64,000 bases of DNA from Dryocosmus kuriphilus (lineage: Eukaryota; Arthropoda; Insecta; Hymenoptera; Cynipidae): contig CM076193.1 in assembly GCA_038277395.1 (NCBI GenBank), positions 144,635,813 to 144,699,812 of the forward strand. Direction: 5' to 3'. The position numbers and the translations under genes were made by a program. Below are positions 54,775 to 64,000 of this stretch, piece by piece. Below the pieces are notes generated by a model. That model made no database searches, had not been told where the DNA came from, and saw nothing but the letters and a program-made list of their open reading frames with translations. Positions within the stretch are counted from its first letter, which is position 1, and each line of letters opens with the position of its first letter.

Positions 54775-55788
54775 TTATCCCATTTCGAGTAATAATTCGA
54801 TGGGAAGGTGCGCGTGTGTTTTATGTAAATCTCTAAACGCAGCTGTTTTTTTCACCGTCTTTAAATTTCTCAGAATAAAAGCAACACAATATTTTTTTAA
54901 AGATTCTACATCGCAATCATCGCTTAGTTTGAAAACATCTATTGAATTTTCAATTTTCAACGTCTTTAGCAAAAATTCTTCGCAAATTACCATAAGATCA
55001 TGGATTTGATAAAAATGGGCTGCCTTAAAAATCTCCAACCCTAGTTCATCTAATTTTTCAACCTTTCCGGTATACATGAATCTAAGTAATTCATAGAAAA
55101 CCTCGAATTCTATATCGCCACTAACTTTTCCGTCATTAGAATTCGACTCTACCATATCAATCGAAAACATTTTGTTAAAAACTGGACTCTTTGACGCAAG
55201 AATTACTTTGTGAGCGGGTATTTTTTTATCTCCGAGGCAAAGAGTAACATCACTATAACTTTTATCGTTAATGAAAGAATCGAATCCTTTTAAATAAGAC
55301 GAAATTCCCAAGACACCTTTGTTAATTGGTTTGATTTCACACAAAATGGTAAGACGACTATTCACCAACAACGGAAGTAATATTACTTCAGAAATAAATT
55401 TGTCGATCTTGAATTTTTGAGCATTAACAATTACACCTGAAATTTTTCCTTTTCGAGTAAATACTTTATCATTATTAGCGCCTAAGATCGAGAAATCGAT
55501 ATTCAACGAGACAGGTTCTTTATCTGCCTTGCAGTTCTCCAGAGAAAGTGAGAAAATGTAATCTGCATTTTTATAACAGTTTTCACTCTCATGATAATCG
55601 CAATAACAATATTTTCCTCCACTTGTTTCAATACAATAACGTTTCAGGACTAAACACCATTCAATTTTGGGGTTTTTGACCATAGTAAATTTCTCTGATC
55701 TTGTTTCTGAATTATGTGGAGCAAAGGAGTTTTTGTAGTGCGATATAGTCCATGTGAAACTCGTATGAAATTCGTCCAACAAAGACAT
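54775..55788 (-). CDS. MATH-BTB (SPOP-like) CUL3 substrate adaptor
   Basis: This is an intact 337-residue frame. MATH spans ~9-152 (SFTWTISHY at the start, LTILCEI at the end). BTB spans ~168-274 (SYSDVTLCLGDKKIPAHKVI, LASKSPVFNKMF, FYELLRFMYTGKVEK), and a BACK-like region is at ~276-320 (LKIENSIDVFKLSD). In this family MATH holds substrates and BTB recruits CUL3 for ubiquitination in the nucleus or cytoplasm. The length is close to that of SPOP-type proteins. A minus-strand acceptor (TTTTTGTTTCAG, exon from 55801) lies 13 bases before ATG, indicating a 5' UTR intron as in the paralogue at 6435-7489. The MATH sequence is far more diverged from SPOP than the BTB. It is the best candidate for a working gene here. 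Confidence 0.88.
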   Translation of the reverse strand: MSLLDEFHTSFTWTISHYKNSFAPHNSETRSEKFTMVKNPKIEWCLVLKRYCIETSGGKYCYCDYHESENCYKNADYIFSLSLENCKADKEPVSLNIDFSILGANNDKVFTRKGKISGVIVNAQKFKIDKFISEVILLPLLVNSRLTILCEIKPINKGVLGISSYLKGFDSFINDKSYSDVTLCLGDKKIPAHKVILASKSPVFNKMFSIDMVESNSNDGKVSGDIEFEVFYELLRFMYTGKVEKLDELGLEIFKAAHFYQIHDLMVICEEFLLKTLKIENSIDVFKLSDDCDVESLKKYCVAFILRNLKTVKKTAAFRDLHKTHAHLPIELLLEMG

Positions 55789-55804
55789 CGTTAAAATATT
55801 TCTG

Positions 55805-57500
55805 AAACAAAAAGTATAAATATTCGTCAGATAATTTAAATCAGAAAAAAATCTGGAATTGTTTTAAATTTCGCGAGAAGTAAAAATTACAATTCTGAAA
55901 ATATTGCATTAATTAAAAATAGTCCCAGAAAATAAATATAAGTGGAGTCTCAATTTGTGAGAAACAATTTAAAAAATTTTTTTCAGACATTAACAAGTTG
56001 CAATATCAAGCTGTTTGCAAATTTCATTTTCTGATGAAGAAATCAAATTCAAATTAAGTCCTTCAAATTCTGCGTGAACGTCGTAAATTAATCTCAAATA
56101 ACGAAATTTTTAGAAATAATTTTTTTTAATTCTAAGAATGTTGTTATTAAAGTTTCTTTCTTTTATTTGTTCAAAAAAATAGATTTAGTTATAGCTAATT
56201 CATTTCGACAACATTTTTAAATCATCTTCAACAAGTAATTAATATGTTTATGAAATTCTGCAATGGGTTTATATTATTTTCCACTTGAAAAAGGATTGAC
56301 TTACAGAATTTTTATATTTTTTCAATTAATGCATAGATATTAATGGACACCGCATTTTCTATCCTAATTTATGTACTTACAAATATGTTACTCAAGTATA
56401 AAATAAAAATTTTTCAGGAGACATGAAAATATATCCAACTTGCGAAATTTATTTATCAAGCCCTTTCTTCTCAGAACGTCCCATATAATCATAAAAAATA
56501 TGCTTGAAGTAGTTATAGTAAGAGATCGGGAAATCAAAATTTAGATTATGCCAGGAAAATTCTACCTAAAATTTGAGTTTCAATTAATCTTTAATTAAAA
56601 TTTTGTTTTGTCTTCTCATTAATAAGAAGAGCCGTGTCTGCAGGTTAGGCAACTTTGCACTGACACAAAAATTAATTTCAATATATTGCACTCACACTAT
56701 TATTAATTTTATACAACAAATAGAGTCTTTAGGTTTTAAAAAACACTGATTAGGTTGCAGAGGTGCGTACAGGTAAAAAATTAAAATTTCTACAATCATT
56801 AAACAATAATGCATGTTTCATCCAAAACGCATTGCCTAATATTTGACCTAGAAGGCTCTAGCAACATCAGGGTTGCTACAAAATCCCAATTTCCAAATTC
56901 CCTGTATTTCCCCTGACCACTTTTTCATTTTCTCTGACCCTTATAAATTTTTCTTTCATGTATAGAAACCCATTTTTAAAAAACCTTACACTTAGGATAT
57001 CAATAATGTTAATGCAAAAAAGTGTTTATTTCTAAATGTTTCTAAAAGCTTTTAATGACAACCCAGATAACACAACATTGCGAAGCAAGTTTGAGGAATT
57101 TATCAAAAACCCAAGTTGGCTAAAATTTGTTCACGAAACGTTTACTTTTCAATCTAACTTGACTGGACTAAACTTGCATATCATAAGTCTGCGGGAAGCT
57201 TGCATCGCAAGTTTGAGGGAAACTTGCGGAATGTTCCTTGTTTTTAAAAACGAAATATGGTACGTTTTTAAACACGCACAAAGCGGTATTCTGGAAAAAC
57301 AGAAAAAATGACTGCGCAGCAGAATAAGTTTTAAGACTGACATGTAAGTTTCCCTCAAACTTGCCTCGCAATTTTGCCGTATGGCTTACATTTTCTTACT
57401 TGCGGCAAGTTTGCCTAAAGCTTGCAGTGCAAGCTTCTGAGCCTTTCACCGCAAAACTTTAGGCAAAATTGCCGCAAACTGTTGTGCTATCTGAGAACAG
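55805..57500. other. AT-rich upstream DNA with short CAAGTTTG-type repeats
   Basis: 55805-57000 holds no recognised gene. 57080-57480 has many short variants of GCAAGTTTGAGGAA and GGCAAGTTTGCC on both strands, which could form secondary structure. The frame at 57036-57311 is an effect of these repeats. Confidence 0.4.
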
Positions 57501-57504
57501 TTAT

Positions 57505-58690
57505 ACAGGGTGTCTAACGACCCGGAAAAAACGGGAATTTTGTGCACCTTGAAAAATACGGGAAAATGCTAGGAATTAATTAAAAGATCCGGAAAATCTG
57601 TGCGGTCAGACATTTATTTTGAGGTTTCACAGTCTTTCCCCTATTCCCCTGTTTTCCCCCTTTTTAAAAAAGAATTCCCCTCTTTCCAAGAAGTACCCCC
57701 CATCTTTTTTTGTTTTTATCGTTATCCACTTAAACGTAAACTCCATAAAAGAATCAACTGTTATTGGATGAAAAAAATATTTTTCGGTTCAAAAGTCATT
57801 TATTTTATTTCTGGTTGAAAAATCATCTTTTTCAATTGAAAATCCAACGCTTTGTTTGACAATCCGTCACTTTTGGTTGAAAATTCAACTGTTTGTTTGA
57901 AAATTAACTTATTTTTGACTGAAAATCTATTTTTGTTTGTTCAAAATTCCTTTGTTTGAAGTTGATAGTCCTACTAATTTGAGCTGAAAAATAATATTTT
58001 TTGGTTCAAATTTCAACTATTACATTTTTGATTTAAAAATTCATTTTCTTGGTTGAGAACTAATCTTTTTAGTTATCAACTTAACTATTTTATTGCAAAA
58101 TCAACCATTATTCCATTAATAATTCACTTTTAATTCAAAACTAATTTTTGTTTGTTGAAAATTCATGTTTCTTGGATGTAAATTCAACGGTTTTATTGAA
58201 AATTCCTTTCTTTTGAGTTTACTAATTAGACTATTTTTGTTTGAAAAATAATATTTTCTTTTCTTTAAAAGTAATAACAATTTTCTTTGAGAATTCACCT
58301 TCTATGCTTGAAAATTAAACTATTTATGATTGAAAATTTATTTTTGTTGGTTGAAAGTTCCTTTTTTTTGGGATTCATAATTCAACTATTTTTAGATGCA
58401 AAAGAATACTTTTTAGTTAAAAATTCGACTATTACATTTCTGGTTTAGAATTAATCTTTTTTTGTTGAGAATTAACTCTTTTAGTTGAAAATTGAACTAT
58501 TTTGTTGGAAATTCAACAATTTTGTTACAAATTCATTTCTAGTTAAAAGTAACTTTGTTGCTGTTGAAAAATATTTTTTTCTCAGGTGTAAATTCAACTG
58601 CTTGCTGAAAATCAATTTTTTTATTGAAAATTCAAAAATTCAACTATTTTTGGTTCCAAATTAATCTTTTTAAGTTAATAATTAATTAAT
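57505..58690. repeat. Repeat starting ACAGGGTGTCTA, with TTGAAAATTCAAC minisatellite
   Basis: ACAGGGTGTCTAACGACCCGG looks like a transposon tip. It is followed by CCCC-rich sequence and, from 57730, ~950 bp of degenerate ~30-bp repeats around GGTTGAAAATTCAACTATTT. No right-hand tip is seen before the TA run, so it is probably truncated. Confidence 0.5.
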
Positions 58691-58703
58691 TAATAATAAT
58701 AAT

Positions 58704-58752
<49 letters not shown>
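58691..58752. repeat. (AAT)n and (TA)n microsatellite
   Basis: AAT triplets turn into a long TA run that ends at the left tip of the second DD41D element, mirroring the setting of copy 1. Confidence 0.9.
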
Positions 58753-58758
<6 letters not shown>

Positions 58759-59360
58759 GTCTAAAAAGTCCTGGGACGGTTGGATATTTCCTCAGGTAAA
58801 ATATTTTTCAAAAAAGTGAAGGTCATTCCTGAAGTAAACTTCAACGAGGAATTCAATGGTGACCCTCATTTTGACCTTGAAGTTGACCTTCATGGCTTTT
58901 TGAAAGTCAACTTTGTTTTTTTAAATGGAAACCCCCTTTTTTTACATCTGCAATCGATAGAGAGGAAAATTCTACTTTCAGGTACTACCCAAGTCATAGG
59001 TCAATTGTAACGTTCAAGGTCAGTTAGAGGTTATTTGAAATTAACAAAGTTTTCCAAGAGCTCAGTGGAATTCTTGAAGTAAATTTCAACGAGGAATTCA
59101 ATGGTGACCTTCATTTTGACCTTGAAGTTGACCTTCATGGCTTTTTGAAGGTCAACTTTGTTTTTTTAAATGGAAACCCCCTTTTTTACATCTGCAATCG
59201 ATAGAGCGGAAAATTATACGTTCAGGTACGTACCCAAGTCATAGGTCAATTGTAACGATCAAGGTCAGTTAGAGGTTATTTGAAATTAACAAAGTTTTCC
59301 AAGAGGCCAGTGCAATTCCTGAAGTAAATTTCAACGAGAAATTCATTGGTGAGCTCTGTA
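58753..59360 (+). repeat. Left arm of DD41D copy 2, two 245-bp units
   Basis: CAAGTCATAGGTCAATTGTA recurs 245 bp apart (near 58990 and 59236). It is the inverse of the right-arm unit. Confidence 0.85.
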
Positions 59361-59612
59361 TTGATCTTGGTTACAGCGTTTTGAATATTGTAAAATCATG
59401 AGGAAATTTTTCATTAAAAGTTCCAGGTGTTCTGGTGAGAGTTCTGTTCCTCCCCAAAGAGTTATACAGTCCTATACCGTTTTTTGATACCTAAGTCAAT
59501 ACCTAAGGCGATACCATAAGTCCTATACCGTTTTTCCATACGAATATTACGAATCGAAACTAAATTTACGTATTACGAGTACATACTTACTATCTTTCGC
59601 TAAAAGATTATT

Positions 59613-60666
59613 ATGGCGCAAGCTAAACTTTCGGAACGAGAGAGGGTATCTGTACTAATGATGCGTGGTTGGGGAGATCGAGTTCGTTCTTATGATCAAG
59701 TTCGTTTGCATTTAATCGCACTTTTCGTAATGGAGAAGGGTTAAATCCTGTCTCAAAATCAACAATATTGAAAGAACTGTAAGGCGCTTTATGAATCATG
59801 GATCTATCAAGGACCTTCAGAGAACTGGTCGGCCAAAATCTGCAGGACCTGAGGAGATGCAGATGGACATAGCCCAAGCATTTGTTGAAAACCCACACCT
59901 TAGTTTACGTCGAGCTAGTGATGAGCGTGACGTTGCTCCTGAGACAGTGCGAAATATTTTAAAAAGCATTAATTTCCATCCTTACAAAGTTCATCTGGTA
60001 CAAGAGCTCAATGAAGACGATCCTGATCGTCGGGTTGAATTTGGTGAAATTATGATGGACAGAATTGATAGAGATCCTCTTTTCTTGTACAATACAGTAT
60101 TTTCAGATGAAGCTACTTTCACTTTAAAAGGTGAAGTTAACAGGCAAAATTGTAGATATTGGTCCGACACAAATCCTGATTGGATGTTGGAGAGTCACAC
60201 AAAATATCCACAAAAGATTAATGTTTGGGCCGGTATCTTGAATGATACATTGATAGGCCCTTTCTTCATCGATGGTAATCTCAATGCCCGTGCATATGAA
60301 GAGCTTCTCAGAAACCAAATTGTACCAAGAATAAGGGAGATTACAGGCGATAATTTTCAAACTTTTTGGTTCCAGCAGGACGGAGCAGCGGCTCATTACG
60401 GTAGGGAGGTTCGAGCATATTTGGATACTCAGTTCCCTCAAAGGTGGATTGGAAGAAGGGGTGAAATCGAGTGGCCTGCTAGATCTCCTGATCTGACGCC
60501 TCTCGACTATTTTCTTTGGGGTTATTTAAAGAGCAAAGTATACTCAACGCAAACCCAAAGCTTAGACGAATTGCAGAAACGGATTCTGCAACAGGCTACA
60601 TTCATTGATAGGGATATGATTCGTAATCCTGTAACTCATTTTTACAATCGCATAGCTTTTTGTTAA
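59613..60666 (+). pseudogene. DD41D transposase, full span, N-terminal frameshifts
   Basis: The likely start is ATG at 59613 (MAQAKLSERERVSVLMMRG, a helix-turn-helix region typical of the family). Two single-base losses, near 59710 and 59768, shift the frame from 3 to 2 to 1. From 59791 the frame is open for 291 codons to 60666. It continues with QRTGRPKSAGP and a second helix-turn-helix (LSLRRASDERDVAPETVRNI). FSDEATF (Asp106 of this frame), FQQDGAAAH (Asp197) and SPDLTPLDYF (Asp239) follow, giving D-90-D-41-D. The C-terminus ends NRIAFC. All catalytic residues are present, so only the N-terminal shifts inactivate it. Confidence 0.88.
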
Positions 60667-60834
60667 GAAGCTCAAGGTTTTCAGTTCGAACATCTTCACT
60701 GAAGCGTGAGAGGCAAGGGGACTCACGCTAATCAAGCACCCCAAAGGGAACAGAATTTACTACGTCCACGTCGTTGTTCCTGGGTAATGCTAAACCTAAA
60801 CTGCTTGGAAAAAACCTTGAAAAAACCTTGAAGA

Positions 60835-62440
60835 TCATCACCAAGATCAATACAGAGCTCACCAATGAATTTCTCGTTGAAATTTACTTCAGGAATTACA
60901 CTGACCTCTTGGAAAACTTTGTTAATTTCAAATAACCTCTAACTGACCTTGAACGTTACAATTGACCTATGACTTGGGTACGTACCTGAACGTAGAATTT
61001 TTCGCTCTATCGATTGCAGATGTAAAAAAGGGGGTTTCCATTTAAAAAAACAAAGTTGACCTTCAAAAAACCATGAAGGTCAACTTCAAGGTCAAAATGA
61101 AGGTCACCATTGAATTTCTCGTTGAAATTTACTTCAGGAATTGCACTGAACTCTTGGAAAACTTTGTTAATTTCAAATAACCTCTAACTGACCTTGAACG
61201 TTACAATTGACCTATGGCTTGGGTACGTACCTGAACGTAGAATTTTTCGCTCTATCGATTGCAGATGTAAAAAAGGGGGTTTCCATTTAAAAAAAACAAA
61301 GTTGACCTTCAAAAAACCATGAAGGTCAACTTCAAGGTCAAAATGAAGGTTACCATTGAATTTCTCGTTGAAATTTACGTCAGGAATTGCACTGAACTCT
61401 AGGAAAACTTTGTTAATTTCAAATAACCTCTAACTGACCTTGAACGTTACAATTGACCTATGACTTGGGTAGTACCTGAAAGTAGAATTTTCCGCTCTAT
61501 CGATTGCAGATGTAAAAAAAGGGGGTTTCCGTTTAAAAAAACAAAGTTGACCTTCAAAAAGCCATGAAGGTCAACTTCAAGGTCAAAATGAAGGCCACAA
61601 TTGAATTTCTCGTTGAAATTTACTTCAGGAATTGCACTGACCTCTTGGAAAACTTTGTTAGTTTCAAATAACCTCTAACTGACCTTGATCGTTACAATTA
61701 ACCTATGACTTGGGTACGTACCTGAACGTAGAATTTTTCGCTCTATCGATTGCAGATGTAAAAAAAGGGGGTTTCCGTTTAAAAAAACAAAGTTGACCTT
61801 CAAAAAGCCATGAAGGTCAACTTCAAGGTCAAAATGAAGGCCACAATTGAATTTCTCGTTGAAATTTACTTCAGGAATTGCACTGGCCTCTTGGAAAACT
61901 TTGTTAATTTCAAATAACCTCTAACTGACCTTGAACGTTACAATTGACCTATGGCTTGGGTACGTACCTGAACGTAGAATTTTTCGCTCTATCGATTGCA
62001 GATGTAAAAAGGGGGGTTTCCATTTAAAAAAACAAAGTTGACCTTCAAAAAGCCATGAAGGTCAACTTCAAGGTCAAAATGAAGGTCACCATTGAATTTC
62101 TCGTTGAAATTTACTTCAGGAATTGCACTGAACTCTTGGAAAACTTTGTTAATTTCAAATAACCTCTAACTGACCTTGAACGTTACAATTGACCTATGAC
62201 TTGGGTAGTATCTGAAAGTGGAATTTTCAGCTCTATCGATTGCAGATGTAAAAAAAGGGGGTTTCCATTTAAAAAAACAAAGTTGACCTTCAAAAAGCCA
62301 TGAAGGTCAACTTCAAGGTCAAAATTAAGGTCACCATTGAATTTCTCGTTGAAATTTACTTCAGGAATGACCTTCACTTTTTTGAAAAATATTTTACCTG
62401 AGGAAATATCCAACCGTCCCGGGACTTTTTAGACACCCTA
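60835..62440 (-). repeat. Right arm of DD41D copy 2, six 245-bp units
   Basis: The unit mark ATTGACCTATGACTTGGGTA (or close variants) falls at 60961, 61206, 61452, 61697, 61943 and 62188, spacing 245-246 bp. Each unit contains about six AGGTCA half-sites, including two of the extended form TTCAAGGTCA. Confidence 0.92.
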
Positions 62441-64000
62441 TATATATATATAATTTTGTTCATAAAATAAATAAATAAACCTTATTCAGCATTAAATTTT
62501 TGACAAGAAATTCCATTGAGTGAAATTTCTATCATCAATATTTGACTTTCTGTAGAGCCTTAAAATTTTGTGTTAAATTTTTAAGCTAAACTACCGGAGA
62601 TAGGACAAAAAGTTAAATCGAAATTTTGTAGTCCATCTGATGCACTACAAAAAAGTTTCCGAGAAATTTTTCGTATATTAATATTTAAGAAATTACAGAC
62701 CAACAAAGTCTTATTTTTTTAATTTTTAACTTTTATCAAGTAAGCTAGTGATGATAGCACAAAAATTTAATACAAATTTTTTGGTACGTCAAATTTGCTA
62801 CAAAATTTTAAGGGCGAAGTTTATCACCAATATTTAAAAGTTACAGGCCTGTCAAGTCTTATTTTGATGATTTTTTAAGTGTTTTAGGTGAACTATTGAT
62901 GGTAGATCAAAGAAGTCAATAACAATTTCACAATACATTCAATTCTCTATAAAATTAGTCACGATAAACTTTTTATATCATCAGTAGTTAAGTATGTCAG
63001 CAATCTCATTGCCATTTTTATGATTTTTTTTGTCTAAAGGAGATAAGGAAATCAATTTTGAAGAAAAAGTAAATACACAAGTACAATTTTTTTTAGTGAC
63101 CTAGAAAATCTTGGTGGTATTTTAATTTCTATCGTCTGTTTATTACTAATTGTACATCATTATTGCCTTGTTGTAACTACTTATTTATTATAGTTGCTAA
63201 GCGATCAAATAAACAAATCCTATTTAATTATATTGATTAATAACTTTCATTTGCCTGACGTTTTTCGAAAATTTCAATGAACATGGATTATATTTGTTAG
63301 TATAGAGTTATTATTGTCTTAAGTAACTTTAATGATTTGAAATGTCATTTAATGCTTACAGTTGACGGACAGTTAAGGAGGACGCGACTTCAGAAATATA
63401 TCATAGTAAGTAAACGTATATTGTACTTATTTTGAAGTGATTTCCCACCCTGATGTTTTAATCAGAACATCTCCTGTGTTTTTTATCACTGAGGAACGCC
63501 ACTTTCCTGGCTTCAATGTTTAAGGGATGTTAAAACATCCCCTAAACTTAGCTCAGACATATTCTTGCTATGCACGCTTTCTGTACTTATTTGAAAGTGG
63601 TCTCATACCGTAGCAGTTGAATAAAAATCTCTTAGTGATTTTAGTTAGGGAGCGTCCATTAATTACGTATTTAATGGAGACTCCCTTACTAAGAAATGAC
63701 GATTTCCATACTTGGATGTTTAAGGTATGAAAACACCCCCAAAAACATGCTGTACACCCAAAAAAATCGTTAATCTTTTTAGTTCCTGGGTATGAACCTT
63801 TTGTTTCGGTAAGTATGATCATCAAAATAAAAAACTTGTAGCCAAATCTATCATCGAGGTTTTGAGAAAGAAAAACGTTTCACTAAAATAAGCATTTTTC
63901 CATTAAAATACATGTAAAAATTGAAACTTTGACAAGTCTTTGTCTAAAAACTGTCCATTTTTCTGACTTTTTTCTTTCGAATTTTTAGTTTGCAGGTTCA
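62441..64000. other. AT-rich DNA with weak ~150-bp repetition and one hairpin
   Basis: AAGTCTTATTTT recurs near 62708 and 62858, with further diverged resemblance between 62550 and 62950. At 63649-63685, AGGGAGCGTCCATTA and TAATGGAGACTCCCT form a hairpin around ATTACGTATT, like termini seen in some arthropod transposons. No gene is recognised. Confidence 0.45.

Larger units (their letters stand above)
58753..62440 (+). mobile_element. DD41D Tc1/mariner-superfamily transposon, copy 2
   Basis: The tips TAGGGTGTCTAAAAAGTCC and its complement are set in TA repeats. The left arm has two 245-bp units and the right arm six, so the element is 3.7 kb instead of the 2.1 kb of copy 1. The transposase region is complete in length but has two frameshifts near its start. 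TIR length and structure otherwise match copy 1. Confidence 0.88.

Noticed and set aside
57036..57311. 91-codon open frame
   Set aside because: It runs through CAAGTTTG-type repeats present on both strands, with no domain or gene context.

Overview
This window looks like repeat-rich, AT-rich nuclear DNA from an arthropod, most likely an insect. A parasitoid or gall-forming hymenopteran is my best guess, because of the MATH-BTB (SPOP-like) gene copies, the DD41D mariner-type transposons and the coiled-coil ORF1 retrotransposons; no species can be named. There is no bacterial-style operon. Most of the sequence is mobile DNA and its debris, and host-type coding sequence is sparse and often broken.

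Layout. 152-2273: DD41D Tc1/mariner-type element, internally deleted. 3014-4368: inverted-repeat element filled with tandem repeats. 4426-4739: possible small spliced minus-strand gene. 6435-7489: MATH-BTB gene with an N-terminal frameshift. 8286-17835: GC-rich Ty3/gypsy LTR retrotransposon (1.95 kb LTRs, 4-bp target duplication, gag, a -1 frameshift signal, broken pol). 18232-20220: internally deleted non-LTR element on the minus strand. 20885-37707: two nearly identical direct copies of an 8.4-kb segment. Each copy carries a foldback element with a nested TTAA-flanked MITE, a tRNA-headed SINE with 16-bp target duplications, and most of a LINE; the LINE 3' end is present only in the second copy. 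39450-40010: diverged ~150-bp tandem repeats. 41500-42285: MATH-BTB pseudogene. 42308-46442: 13 tandem ~310-bp units, each with a tRNA-like Pol III cassette. 47359-49360: hAT-like pseudogene interrupted by a 1,053-bp P-element-type transposon with a THAP exon and a perfect 8-bp target duplication. 50526-53239: C2H2 zinc-finger gene broken by stops and frameshifts. 54775-55788: intact MATH-BTB gene. 57500-58690: minisatellite-like DNA. 58753-62440: second DD41D element, whose right arm has grown to six 245-bp repeats. The rest is AT-rich with no recognised gene.

How things fit together. The intact MATH-BTB gene would encode a CUL3 substrate adaptor, and three related loci lie within 50 kb. The SINE 3' tail matches the LINE 3' tail, as expected if the LINE machinery mobilised the SINE. 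Several nested insertions can be ordered in time from empty sites visible in the window. The most unusual signals are the tRNA-like tandem array, the dense AGGTCA nuclear-receptor-type half-sites in the DD41D arms, the LTR element's frameshift cassette and tandemly repeated LTR, and the P-type element.
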